From assembly GCA_035771165.1 (NCBI GenBank), contig JAWNZC010000314.1, forward strand, positions 4,618,501 to 4,682,500: 64,000 bases of DNA, read 5' to 3'. The stretch is from Paragorgia papillata (Eukaryota; Cnidaria; Anthozoa; Scleralcyonacea; Coralliidae). The stretch's first letter is position 1, and every line of letters starts with the position of its first letter. Positions 53,701 through 64,000 of the stretch are shown one piece after another. The notes below the pieces were generated by a model. That model saw only the letters and a program-made list of their open reading frames with translations, made no database searches and was not told the origin of the DNA. The translations under genes were made by a program, and so were the position numbers.

Positions 53701-56516
53701 ACCAGTCTTCTACAATTGTCTTTGGTGGTGCTGCCCCATCATCAAATGCCCAATCCTGTGTCAATTTCAAAACAGAAAGAGAAACTAAGCTACCATAAGT
53801 GTATGAACACATATTATGTAAAAACAAACAAGTCTTGTTTTAATAAATTTAATTTAACAAATTCCTGCTTGAGACAAGTCACTAAAAATGGCCCCTGATG
53901 ATTTTACTCTATATAAGGGAGAACCTTCAGACATTCTAGGCAGTATAAATGGGTTAATATTTATTTGAAAGTTGATAAAATTGCAGGAAGTAAAAGTTAT
54001 AATAATTATAATATACCATTATACAGTACAGTATAATTATACAGATAATTTTAGATCTTAGTCCCACATTAAGAGATATGGGGGGTGGGGGGCTTAGCCT
54101 TGTTGCTAGAAATAATTATTCGGGGATCTGTTCCACTGCCCTTCGCCTGTTTACACGGAACTATGCAGTTTTGTGCAAGGCAAAAGAAAAATGTAAAAAA
54201 GTAGTGCTGTACCACCGCTGTATAGGCAGTGTTTTAGATAAACCAAAGTGAAAAGGTGATAAACTGCCAAGATTAGTTTTGATAATGAAATATTGACATT
54301 TCAAGCAAAGCCTTTCTTTTCATCACATGTTTCTATAATTAATGGCTATGCTTGAAATATCAGTACATGTATTTTGATATCAAACCTAATCTCAGCAGTT
54401 TACCACCTTTTCACCTAGCTCTATACATGTAAACAGACAGATTGAACTGTACAAATCACAATTCGAAATTCACCCAAACTTGTGTATCTAGGAGTCATCA
54501 GATAAGATCTACTTAGTTGACATTTGGAATTACTTATCTCTTGTTTACACTTTTCAGGTTTTTCTCTTAAGAATAACATGCATGCACTTTAGCACCTCTT
54601 CAGAAAAATTAATAATCCAACAGCATTCACAAGTAGAAAAGATGCTGACGCCATCACAAATCTGCTCTCAAACCTTTTTTGATAATGAAGCTTAACTCAT
54701 TCCTGTCCGAGGGCTTCCCCAGAGATGAATAAAATCATCTGGTGTTAGCCAGAATAAAATACTAAAGACCAATTAGGACAGGAAAGAGTTAGAGAGATAG
54801 TTTATAACTCATTCCTGTATGAGGGCTTCCCCAGAGATGAATAAAATCGTCTGGCGTTAGCCAGAATAAAATACTAAAGACCAATTCGGACAGGAAAGAG
54901 TTAACAGAACAGAATGGGCTAAACAGAACAGAAATAATTGCCTAAACAGACCATATTTTGAGTTGCAAATAAAGACCAATTCAGACAGGAAAGAGTTAGA
55001 GAGATACCTAGGTGAATAAAATACTAATGACCGATTTGGACAACAGGAAACAGTTAACGGCTGTTTCCACTTGTGATTACTGAGTTCTAGAAATAAATGT
55101 GCCTTGATATTTTTCATAATCACAAAGGCAAAGGGTTTTCCTATTTTACATTTTCCTTTGCCAGTGAAAAGTTTATCATGTTATGGTAGTTGTATTCAGC
55201 CAACACAGTACAAGGGTGTTCGTGGAAAACTACAGTAGTAAAAGATTTTTCAGCACTGGCCAAACACCATTACCAAAAAAAACCAACTCTGAAATTTGAC
55301 ATTTTCTATTCAGTAAAAGTTCTGAAGTTGGGTAGCTTGGTTTTTTTGGGTTTTTTTTTACCTTGGCTGTCAAAAAGTCGGAATGTTAAAACCAGGCACA
55401 GCGATAAGTCCCTAATTTAAGCTAAAAGTAGGAATGGTATTTCTTTAATGCTTTGTTTGTTGATAATTATGTGCTTCCCCCAGCCTCAGACCTGTGCTCA
55501 GACAAACAGCGACGAAAGGAAATGGCGAACAAACCAAAAGTCGACTTTAAACACAATTAATATATGTGAACAAAACCGCCATTGGTGTATTCAAAGGATT
55601 CCCCGACAAAAGCGAAAAAACTCTGACCGAAAGAAATTCCAAGCAAGCGCAAACAACAACATTCCGCGCATGCTCTCACAAGCATGGCGACCTGATTAAT
55701 TTCAAAAAGTATGTCGATTTCATCTCCGATTTCACTATTAAAATTTCCGTCGATTTCTCTGGCTTCCGCCACAAGAATTTCCTAAATGTACAAAGCTTGG
55801 GTCTGCCTGCGACCAAATCAGTACAAAATGCCATAGCATTGAAAAGTGCGGATAGAAATTAACTCAAGTGACATGACACGACAACCGAATAACAATTGAA
55901 CGAGGAAATAGATTTTTCTTCCTCGACCTAGACACCGATTTTTCTTTCCCTGAAGTGTTTCTAAACTATCGTTGATAAATTATTTGGCGAAACTAAGACT
56001 GGTCAAATTTCCGTGTTCGCAGACCAGACGGTCCAGCAATGATAATTTGCCCTTTGATGACAATTGCCATTGCTATTAAATAAAGAATGAAAGGGTGTTC
56101 GAAAGCGAAATTCCTCGCAGATCATGCGGGCCTAGCGTAAACATATTTTGCTTCCTACTTACCAGTACTTTAATGCCTTCCTTTCGTAGTGGTTCTATGT
56201 TGTAAGTTGGCTCACAAACTCGGACAACTTCGTGAACATCGCGTTGCTTGAGTTCCTGTTTAATAGAACACAAAAGAAGTCAACTCGTGGCTTTGCGGAA
56301 GGCCGATTACGAAAGACTACCGGCTCATTGAATACACCAGAATTTTAAGCAAAAAAAAATCACCTCTATGTAGTGACTGATGTTAGCGTTTGTAGGCCTG
56401 TCCATAATCATGAATCTCATTTTTTTATATTCAATTACAGCTGGGGCGCTTGGCGTGCTTCGTCGTAGCTGAAGAGCATTCTGGCCGCCAACTTTTATTT
56501 CCGAGGGCGTCTTCAT
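50704..56516 (-). CDS. PTP4A: Protein tyrosine phosphatase type IVA (PRL), five coding exons, 183 aa
   Basis: PRLs are prenylated dual-specificity-type phosphatases of plasma membrane and endosomes; they bind CNNM magnesium transporters and promote growth signalling. Exons (minus): 56516-56364, 56255-56163, 53755-53625, 51723-51649, 50803-50704; all GT-AG, and phases close to 184 codons. Landmarks: [20 protein letters not shown] near residue 30, VRVCEPTYN with the redox-partner Cys, [11 protein letters not shown] (usual WPFDD general-acid loop, here with Ala), P-loop [10 protein letters not shown] with catalytic Cys and Arg, and the C-terminal CCVQ CaaX box after KYKPARRLK. The N-terminus is ~20 residues longer than vertebrate PRL. 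The start is the first ATG after an in-frame TAA. It is convergent with PSMF1, whose stop codon is 0.9 kb away. Intron 3 holds hAT-like and TAATG-flanked elements and intron 4 a hairpin MITE and a relative of the giant element. The copy number of PRL paralogues is unknown, so the symbol is generic. Confidence 0.95.
51180..51346. mobile_element. Hairpin MITE (GTAATAGCATGG), copy 2
   Basis: Same arms as 40584-40749. It lies in PTP4A intron 4 and ends 5 bp before the small ATAATATACATGA element. Confidence 0.85.
51352..51596. mobile_element. 245-bp element with the same ends as the giant palindrome
   Basis: It starts ATAATATACATGAAGAAATT and ends TTTTTCATGTATATTAT, with TA on both sides. It shares inner motifs with the giant element: CAGCCAATCAGA (inverse of TGATTGGCTG) and repeated TGCACTGTATTTCC (compare GTGCAAAAATCTGTTATCACA). 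No ORF. It is a likely non-autonomous relative. Confidence 0.75.
51925..52712. mobile_element. hAT-like element, CAGTGCTTTC ends
   Basis: CAGTGCTTTCAATGA and TCATTGAAAGCACTG bound ~790 bp. TAATAACC flanks both sides (2 bp offset at the right), consistent with an 8-bp duplication. The sub-terminal regions are rich in GCGCTGGC/GCGAGCGCGAT. It lies in PTP4A intron 3 and has no transposase. Confidence 0.75.
52790..53389. mobile_element. TIR element CAAGGCTTGAAA with internal ACATTCTAAGACATTACG array, 5-bp TAATG flanks
   Basis: CAAGGCTTGAAATTTTC pairs with GCAAGTTTCAAGCCCTG, and both sides have TAATG. The centre (52950-53250) is a tandem array of ~17-bp 'attctaagacattacgctac' units that inverts at about 53150. 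It lies in PTP4A intron 3. Confidence 0.75.
54695..55045. repeat. Two to three direct copies of a ~110-bp repeat with the TAAAATCRTCTGG core
   Basis: 'ctcattcctgt.cgagggcttccccagagatgaataaaatcRtctggYgttagccagaataaaatactaaagaccaatt.ggacaggaaagagtta' occurs at 54698 and 54797. Partial copies occur at 54970 and 55012. Confidence 0.8.
55190..56160. other. PTP4A intron 2, no further gene seen
   Basis: An open frame at 55566-55862 ([20 protein letters not shown]) has no recognisable domain or credible splice context. I see no exon here besides the PTP4A exon at 56163-56255. Confidence 0.3.
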
Positions 56517-58205
56517 CTCATGTATTTCCCCTTTCCCTTCCCGAAAATTTAACAACCGGCTCTGATCGATTTCCACCTTCTTCTCTTTAAATCTGTTTAT
56601 CTCCGTTGTGTGTTCTTACTCAGTGTCCTTTTAGCCCATTCGTGGTCAAAAAGCGGATAATCTATTGTAAAATATATCACTCGTGTTGGGCTTGGCAAAA
56701 CTCTCCACTATCTTTCAAGAAGTACTCCATAAACTTCTGAAATCTGCCCCGAAAGCCGAAGAGCTGAAAAGGAAATCAAAGAAAATTAGTCGTGAACTAC
56801 AAATGATGGATCATTTCACAGTCTTTTAGCCGTTTTACGGCATCGACTGAGACACAGAACTTCTTGGATGTTCAGCAGAACGAAAGTCGCTGGATCATGA
56901 TTTATTTCCTGAATCAACAACTGGTATCGACAAGAGCTGTTTGAAACAATTATTCCTCGTTATTGATCTGGTTTTAAAGCAAATCCATGCTTATAGGAGG
57001 CTTACATTTTATTTCTACTTACAGTATAGACTCTGCTCATTGAAGATAAGATCCTTTTGTGAAAAACTGCCCCCAGTGAGTTGGGTAAAGCCCTGCCACA
57101 AGTGATCACGAAGAGCTGAAAGAAGGTCGAGAAAACTTGTTTTTGGTTGCACAAGCCGGTTGCCTTGTGACGCAAGAAACCGGAAATATATTGCACCAAC
57201 CGGATATAATTTGACGCACCAACCCGGAGAAAGAAACTGGGAACGAGTTAATTCCTTACCATTCGCGAGAAGTAGGTTTCAAGATGGCCACCATGTGATC
57301 AATCAATTTATAGAATATCAATATTCTATTTGGGCACCTCATTTTGAATAAAAACTTAAAATGCACAATTTAACAAAAATATCCACTAACCGTTATGACT
57401 CAACATTACCGCGAGCCTAGTTTTACACATAATATTATACAATATGTAAGAAACTGATATGAATATATAATATAAATTTTATATAGCTAAAGCTGTTTCT
57501 ATAAAATATTAACAACGTATAACCACCGAATAGGATGAAATTTTAAAAAGAAAAATACCTTTGCACATTAGATTAGCGAAGCCTTACCCTAATTTATTAA
57601 TCCCACAGTGACATTAACGCTAGCAATCGTAATTTAAAACTTATCTTAAAAGTTAAAAAGTGCATTAATCTGGCCGCCATCTTGAACGTACTTCTCGTGT
57701 ATACCTTTTAATCCTTACCTTAATTCTTCCCCAGTCTGTCAATTCTCTTTCTGTGATCTGTCGTCGACAGCTTATGCTGCTTATCTATTCCTCGTTTTTT
57801 CCTCGTGGTTTCTTAAGATTACAATTCCTTTGAATGAAGCTTTTGGAGTCGTTTAAGTTTATTTTATCAACTGCAAGTATGGTTCGCATAAAGTTCAGGG
57901 ACAAGGAAACAGAAACCATGTATTTATTAATGACTATGCGAGTGTATAAATACGTCAGTGAGTCATATACTCAGGATGCAAATATTATACCATTATGGTG
58001 CAATTTTCTATGACAAGGTGAGAAAGACGGGTAGGGTGGGTAGGGGAGAGAATTATATTATAAGCTATAGTTGTTTTTTAATAGATTTTTCTTAAACATT
58101 TATCTACCATCATTGATTTATATATGTAAAAGTTCTATAATTTAATATAACTACCTTTTTTTTACATAACATTGCATCATGGGTAATCAGGACAAAATTT
58201 GTGAC
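56517..58205. other. PTP4A 5' region and intergenic sequence
   Basis: This should hold the 5' UTR and promoter of PTP4A. Possible untranslated exon borders exist but cannot be chosen by sequence alone. No coding exon is supported; short ORFs such as 57002-57199 lack family features. Confidence 0.3.
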
Positions 58206-58210
58206 ATTTA

Positions 58211-58860
58211 TGTGTAGTGTAGCCTCCCCCGCAGTTGTTCTTAGGGAGATGGTAAACACGCTCCCACTAATGCCTGCTTGTTGGAGAGCAATATTGTGTT
58301 CTGAGCGATGGACCAATCTAATTTTACTTTCTAGAATTGGGAAAGCTGACCTTCACCTTGGCAGACCACCGTGACAAATAAAATTGTCTGGTGTTAGCAA
58401 GAGTATTAAAAGTAATGTGGTGTAAATAAGTTTGTCTAGCTCGAATGACAAAAACAAATGCAATGTAAAGTGTTAACTCACAGTGTGGATGAACCTTGTT
58501 TCATGTGTCACTTGTCAAGATGTCTCTGATGGCACGGCTGAATAAAATTGTCTGGCATAGCCGCTCAAGATAAAATATAATATAATAGAGTCATCTAATG
58601 ACAACGCACTGTAACCAGTTATCAAAGATCGGAGATACGCTAGTTTCTAGATATTAGAAGTCTGAGTGATGATAAAAAGTTTGGAAAGAAATTTGGCACT
58701 CTAGCTTACAGCGAGGGCACTCACTGAGCTGTCTAATATAAACTGTCACCTGATTGGTTTGCAGTACACAAAGAGAACACAATATTGCTCCCCGACAAGC
58801 AGGCATTAGTGGGAGCGGGTTTACCGTCTCCCTAAGAATGACTGCAGGGGAGGCTACATG
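58211..58860. mobile_element. Inverted-repeat element, ~650 bp
   Basis: The left arm (58211-58298: 'tgtagcctcccccgcag', 'gctcccactaatgcctgctt', 'gcaatattgtgttc') returns inverted at 58774-58860. The interior contains two dispersed TAAAATTGTCTGG cores. Confidence 0.75.
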
Positions 58861-59445
58861 TTATGTGTAGCGAGGCTTGTTTCAAATATCACTTGTGGGC
58901 CAGTTTTAAACGTTGCACTTTTGCCATTGTGGATTTCAATACAATTGGTAAGGTTATAGGAAACAGGGGACTGGCTGGCACCCCCTAAACACTTAACGAG
59001 TGGGCTGAGCCCTCCTAGAAATTTGACAATTCTTATGTTTCAATCATGTGACTTTTTGTTTGAGATTTCATTTCTGATTTCCAGATGGTGGTCAGACAAA
59101 ATAAATTACATGTAGATCGATTTGTACAACATACAATAGCACAACTCTTGAGTATCAATATCATGTAAATATTTTGAAGTAATTATTATACACTACAGTA
59201 ATTGACCTAGCCATTTACCCATAAATATCTGCGCTGGTCTTGCACTCACGCAATCTGGACAGATAAGATGGAAGTGATGTCACGTGAAAGTAAAGAATAG
59301 CACCCCCCTCCCCTCCCCCTAGGGGTCACACTTTTCAGTCCCTCTAACATAAAACATCTTCCTTTGGGCTTGACTGCATTGGACTGCTGTTTCAAACGTT
59401 GTACTGTATATCACTTCCATGTAATCAGTTGCATCCAAATGAAAT

Positions 59446-59706
59446 GTGCTAAGAGATAGAGAACAGGGAATATTAAAAGTGGATATTTTCTTTACATGTC
59501 AAGCTTGTTCAAAAATGCCATACACCAGTAAAGAAGGAACATCTTGTGTAAACTGTGTTGGCTTTTGTATAAATAATGGGCCTAATGTAAAAAATAATGC
59601 ACAAGCTGACAAACAGACCTGCAAACAAGTTGTTACAGGCAGTTCTGACAGGCTGTTTAGTGTTAATGTCAATGATGTGTTTGCACTGGCTGTCTCAGAT
59701 TGTTGA
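59446..59706 (+). other. Open frame with Cys pairs, unassigned
   Basis: The frame includes FTCQACSKMPYTSKEGTSCV followed by NCVGFC, a CxxC...CxxC layout like a zinc ribbon, and stops at VSDC. There is no ATG at its start. It may be an exon or a transposon-derived relic. Confidence 0.25.
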
Positions 59707-60150
59707 ACAAGGTATCATTGACACCTTGTCCCATGTCAGGAGGTCTTTCCTTGACAAGTAAAATCATCTGGCATTAGACAGAGTAAAAAATAAAAAGTGC
59801 CAAATGGTGCACCGATGGGAATGAAAGGGTTACTAAAGACAAATATTATACACAATAATTATAAATTTATAATTTTTTTTCCCAAATATTAAACTTTACT
59901 TTTATTAAACAAAATTGACTTTACTTCTAAGATTACGAGGAAAGTACATTTATAAAGTGAAATTATTATTTATTATTATACAGTCATGTACATGTATACC
60001 AAGTGTCAAAGTTGTATTTTCTTGCATCTCATTTCGTGAGAGGGTATCACGTGATAGTGATGAAATTCCACTGTCCCCCGGCTTGCAACAGCTCTGAGTG
60101 GTGAATAATACTGTATGTTATGGACTGGTGAATAATAAAATCCTCAAGTT

Positions 60151-60375
60151 ATGGAGCAAAAACAAAGGTTCGCTAGCCGAAGCAGCGATGAAATAGATAG
60201 TTTACTCAAAGATAAAGACTCAACATCGATGAAAAAGGCTACAAAGCAAGCATGAGTTAAAATCTTAAGGGAATTTTGTATCGAAAAAGGACTTACTGCC
60301 AAGTTTGAAAATCTTACAAAAGTACAACTCAACGAGCTTCTTCGACAATTCTATGCCAACACCAGAAAAAGAGAC
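60151..60375 (+). pseudogene. Tyrosine-recombinase-like (Crypton/DUF3504-type) N-terminal relic
   Basis: It reads RFASRSSDEIDSLLKDKDST, then KKATKQA, an in-frame TGA, then LREFCIEKGL, FENLTKVQLNELLRQFYANT and RK. The pattern 'DLLxxKDSxxTKKATKxAxxxFRxYLxEKGL...FENL...ELxxxLxxFYAxxRK' is what I know from Crypton-derived and KIAA1958/ZMYM-like proteins. The catalytic recombinase domain is absent. It is broken by the stop, so a relic. Confidence 0.6.
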
Positions 60376-60995
60376 AGTTCGTTTCATTACACGTATATTT
60401 ACTTCAGTGATTTGACGTCTTTCTTTTTTTGTTTTCTTTGACACTTGGTATATAATAAAATACTTATCAGTCTCAGGGCCACAAAACATACTGTTTCCAG
60501 TCTGTCCCAGTCAATAAGTGTTAATTATAATTATTACATGACTGTATATTTATTTATACAGGTTTTGTTGGCTTATAACTACTCTAGATAATGACAATAC
60601 AATTGCATGTAACTAAATGTACATTACTGTATAACAATTATTTTTATTTATAATAATTAACATTAGTTGCAAACTATTGGAGTCAAATTCTATTTTCTTC
60701 TATCAATGTACATGCACTGTAGTGTACATGTACATGTATTAGTAATGTCATATCAGTCTTGTACAGCACTGACAAAACAACTGATTGCTTAACAGTGCCT
60801 GTACAGCTGGCTGATGTTGTATTACATTCTGGACAAGTCTGCTGTGGTGACAAGTATGACAGATGTGATGCCAAGTCAAGTAACTACAGTTGCTACTGTA
60901 TATCAGTTAGCTTAAATAATGTAAAACATCTTTTGCTGTCACTGAGCTGTAGTAAAACTGATAATGTATTACTATACAACAACAGGCTGTATCAG

Positions 60996-61912
60996 CAGGG
61001 GTGGTGCCAGAGAGGGGAGCAGGGGGACTACAACCCCCATATCGGGGACACTTAGCCTTAGCCCCCCTGTTGGGTAAAAAATTGTTACGTTGTATTTGTT
61101 GGGGTGAATGATTTGCAAGAAAAGCCACAGTTTTAACAATTGAAAAATGAAAAAGAAACTTTGCCAGTTAATAAAGCACTTTTTATATTTATAAACAGGC
61201 AAGTTAACAGTATTTTGTCCATTTCAACTTTAGACTACATAAGAGCTTTGGTTTGTACATGCAAGTTGCTGATGTAATTATTTTCCATTGATAGCGATGG
61301 AAATACCATTTCTGCACCTTAAAGTGACTATGAAACGAAAATTAAGTTTGTCTTATTTGAAAGAACACTTACATGTAAAATGATAGAGTAACATCTTTTG
61401 AAGTTTTTCGTTTCCTTGCTTCGTGCTTGAGATATTTCAGTTTGTTTGATATGCAAATTAAGCATTTTAACGTCACATGTGCGTAATGAGTTATTGAAAA
61501 AAGCTACAGTATATATCTTTGCTATTATCAACCAAAGTAATTCGAGGAAAGCATGTACGTGTGTTTCGCCCACAGCAATAAACATGTAGATTTTCAAGTG
61601 ACTATATTTGACAATAGCAAAGATATACAATGACGTTTTTCGATAACACATTACGCACGTGTGACGTCGCAAATGTGACATTTACATCAAACAAACTGAA
61701 ATATCTCAAGAACGAAGCAAGGAAACGAAAAACTGCAAAAGATGTTACTCTATCATTTTAAGTGTTCTTTCAAATAAGACACACTTATTTTCGTTTCATA
61801 GGCACTTTAAATTGCAAAGTTTTCTTGAGGGAACATTCTCCCAGACCCCCTATTTTAGCCCTCTGTTGGGGGCCTTAGCCTCTGTTTTGGAGAATTCCTG
61901 GCACCACCCCTG
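60996..61912. mobile_element. hAT-like element, CAGGGGTGGTGCCAG ends, containing a nested MITE
   Basis: CAGGGGTGGTGCCAG and CTGGCACCACCCCTG bound ~917 bp. The flanks TGTATCAG (60988-60995) and TGTATTAG (61913-61920) agree at 7 of 8 positions, a hAT-type duplication. Nested inside is the palindromic MITE 61321-61808. Confidence 0.85.
61321..61808. mobile_element. Palindromic MITE, AAGTGCCTATG family, copy 3
   Basis: 'aagtgactatgaaacgaaaa' pairs with 'ttttcgtttcataggcactt'. The arms are ~190 bp, the most intact of the copies, with the 'aaatgatagagtaacatctttt' and 'gatatttcagtttgtttgat' blocks. Confidence 0.85.
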
Positions 61913-61960
61913 TGTATTAGAGGAGTCACTACATTTTTCTGAACTGACTGCCATCATCTC

Positions 61961-64000
61961 TTATACCGAGTGCACATTCCCCCTGTATATAGACCAGTAA
62001 TGCCAATATACCAATTTTCTATAGACGGAACAGAGACAAAATAATACCAGAAACACGAGCTTCATGAGGATACTAAACGTAGCAACTAAAACAACGAATG
62101 TTGCAGGAGCAAGAATCAGAATACTTTCTGTTAAGTCAAACTTTTTTAAAAGTTCTGTGCTGCTAGACAGAAATGAATTATCTTCACCGTGATAAAGAGT
62201 TTTCACAAGTGTGAAACCACTGAGAATTATGATTGTAGTAAGGGATAGCGTCTCGAAGAAATTCTCCTTTGCGTTCCTGAAAGGTTTGATATATAAATGA
62301 GAAACTAAGATGAGAAGACATATTGTCAATATGATCATCATACGAACACGACTGTCTGGGATAAAGGTGAAAGCAACGACCAGAATTAGCCTACGAAAGA
62401 TAAGAACACCTTCCCATGGTATATGTGGGCTTGGTAGAAAGTACAAACACTTCTGGTGTGATCTGAATGGCCCAGAAAGAAGATCTAAAACTGCCTCTCT
62501 AGAAAGTGCCTCGGTATCTTTTATCACCGTTTCACCATTCTCAATTGTGGAATTAGGTCCTGCAGTCTGTAACCGCTTTTGTTTTACAAGTAGATAGAAC
62601 CAGTAACAACAAAACGGTAAAGGAAAGAAGCATCCAAGACAAAATTGAAAAACTGAGATGGCTCCAGTCGTTAGAACGTACGAACCAAGCACCGGGACGA
62701 AACAGAATGGCAAGGTTGAAAGGACAGCGTAAGCTAGTAAAGCGTATTGAAACGTTTGGTAACACTGAACTGTACCGTCAATAAATAGAATACGTTGGTC
62801 TCCTGCAAATGGGACGCACCGAAGCAGAGTGAAAACCAACTGGGTGGTCGCAGAATACATCAGAAGAGAGATGTGAATAAAGACACAGAGAATACGTATT
62901 TTAAAAGTTTCTGAATCATTACAATTCATTCTCGAACGTTCATTTACTGGTGTTAGGGCTATGTCGGCGAAAAGCTCGGTATGAGTTTCGGTTGGTTTAC
63001 ATTTCTTAACCAACTTATAAAGTTTCCAGACCAAGCAAGTTACGACTGATATAGCCAACAACCAAAACCCCATTGAATGTAGTAGAATGGTTTTTGTTAT
63101 TGGCGTAATGTTTTGGAAAGTGCATGTTTGAAAGGAACCAACACGTATCAGAATAAGATTAAAAGCTGTACTGATTAAATTATGGAAACTGTTGAGCAAG
63201 TTATATTCATTGTCTAAATCAACAGTGTTTCTGAAGATTTGAATAACCTGATAATAGTAGAATATAATTTTTAAATAACCATCTCCATTGGAGTCATTTC
63301 GATCAACTTGCGAATCAGAACTCGGGGATTCACCACTGACTTCGACATAACGTTGGGGTCTTCGCTTAAAGGATAATCCTTTTTGGAGAAAAGTGGTGAT
63401 TTCGGTGTGATATAGAAAAAACAAAAAAGACAGAAGGAGAAGAAGAGAAAAACCTATCCAAAACACGTAATCTTGACATTTTGTAGCTGCTTCGCATTTG
63501 GTGCTGAAAAGTGGTTCCGACATGTTGTTAGGACATTGACCACACAGTCGTCCCGTCCTGTTGCCATAACAACCGTGGTATGTTTTACACTTACTACTTT
63601 TAGTATTACGACAGCAGTATCCAGTTGGACAAGGAAGGAACTGGACTTGTTCTGTATTTTTGTAGCCCCAAAAGTTAGGCTTTGCTCTTAGCTGTCCATT
63701 CTTGCATTCTCCGCCCCTTGGACAATTACGACACTCGATTTTGCGTAATGTACTATTAAAAATACCCCCTCTTTCAAGAGAGTATGTCTTTCGAGGGCAC
63801 TGGACACAAGAAAGAGAAAAATAAACATATTGGTTCCATCCAGAATCTGGTTCGTAGTTTCGATTTTCACTATAAATTTCGTATCCACTAGGGCACTGTA
63901 GTATGAAAGGTTCTCTCATCCTAACAGCAACTTCTCCTCTTCCAAATATTGGCAAAACACCAGCTTCGTGGTGTACTACTTTCTGGTTGACTCCCAACGT
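61961..64000 (-). CDS. Cys-rich multi-pass membrane protein, 3' part (N-terminus beyond the window)
   Basis: The frame is open at the window edge and ends TAA at 61961, giving ~679 residues with no intron seen. The first ~170 residues are extracellular-type and Cys-rich (QCPSGYEIY, SCVQCPRKTYS, CRNCPRGGECKNGQ, PCPTGYCCRN, NRTGRLCGQCPNN, CQDYVF), resembling EGF/GCC2-GCC3-like modules. Then about ten hydrophobic segments follow, beginning VFWIGFSLLLLLSFLFFLYH, with TILLHSMGFWLLAISVVTCL, LVFTLLRCVPFAGD, FRRLILVVAFTFIP and MMIILTICLLILVSHLYIKP. The layout (Cys-rich ectodomain, polytopic C-terminus with an 'RRLILVxxFxxxxxxxMxxxxxxxLxxHLYxKPF' region) is that of an expanded, uncharacterised family in cnidarians and some other animals. 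Receptor, channel or transporter function is unknown. Confidence 0.8.
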   Translation of the reverse strand, partial: TLGVNQKVVHHEAGVLPIFGRGEVAVRMREPFILQCPSGYEIYSENRNYEPDSGWNQYVYFSLSCVQCPRKTYSLERGGIFNSTLRKIECRNCPRGGECKNGQLRAKPNFWGYKNTEQVQFLPCPTGYCCRNTKSSKCKTYHGCYGNRTGRLCGQCPNNMSEPLFSTKCEAATKCQDYVFWIGFSLLLLLSFLFFLYHTEITTFLQKGLSFKRRPQRYVEVSGESPSSDSQVDRNDSNGDGYLKIIFYYYQVIQIFRNTVDLDNEYNLLNSFHNLISTAFNLILIRVGSFQTCTFQNITPITKTILLHSMGFWLLAISVVTCLVWKLYKLVKKCKPTETHTELFADIALTPVNERSRMNCNDSETFKIRILCVFIHISLLMYSATTQLVFTLLRCVPFAGDQRILFIDGTVQCYQTFQYALLAYAVLSTLPFCFVPVLGSYVLTTGAISVFQFCLGCFFPLPFCCYWFYLLVKQKRLQTAGPNSTIENGETVIKDTEALSREAVLDLLSGPFRSHQKCLYFLPSPHIPWEGVLIFRRLILVVAFTFIPDSRVRMMIILTICLLILVSHLYIKPFRNAKENFFETLSLTTIIILSGFTLVKTLYHGEDNSFLSSSTELLKKFDLTESILILAPATFVVLVATFSILMKLVFLVLFCLCSVYRKLVYWHYWSIYRGNVHSV

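Overview
This is animal (metazoan) nuclear DNA, most likely from a cnidarian and perhaps an anthozoan. It is AT-rich and intron-rich, packed with microsatellites, minisatellites, palindromic MITEs, hAT-like and mariner-like elements, decayed LINE 3' ends and tRNA-headed SINEs. Genes are spliced with GT-AG introns, and there are no operons or ribosome binding sites. The cnidarian call is inference: it rests on the repeat landscape, on Crypton-type and LINE relics, and on a Cys-rich polytopic membrane protein of a kind I associate with cnidarians. Nothing in the window fixes the species.

Layout. 1-7.3 kb: MITEs, a small Cys-containing ORF, and a four-exon gene (3295-7261, +) for a Ser/Asp-rich acidic protein. 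7.3-21 kb: repeats, a LINE RT relic, a satellite that flips orientation, a 44-bp minisatellite, a 0.7-kb GACA/GATA tract, a palindromic mariner-like element and a very tentative small membrane-protein gene (10763-15645, +). 21.4-31.9 kb: a 13-exon gene (-) for a ~935-residue coiled-coil protein whose introns hold tandem arrays. 32.2-40.6 kb: a giant inverted-repeat element (arms 3.3 and 4.2 kb, 421-bp centre) carrying OB-fold-like ORFs, telomere-like tracts and mirrored 18-bp minisatellites. 40.87-49.8 kb: PSMF1 (PI31), nine exons (+), reconstructed completely. 50.7-56.5 kb: PTP4A/PRL phosphatase, five coding exons (-), reconstructed completely and convergent with PSMF1. 56.5-61.9 kb: intergenic MITEs, a tyrosine-recombinase (Crypton/DUF3504-like) relic and a hAT element. 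61.96-64 kb: the 3' part of a Cys-rich multi-pass membrane protein (-), running off the window.

The firm genes (PSMF1, PTP4A) are housekeeping regulators with no shared pathway visible here; their proximity looks incidental. The most unusual feature is the 8.3-kb element at 32245-40577. Its termini match a 245-bp element at 51352-51596, so the two look like a large carrier and a short non-autonomous relative of one undescribed TA-flanked family. Both copies sit beside the same hairpin MITE. It has no transposase I can recognise, and its coding regions share the same frame damage in both arms.
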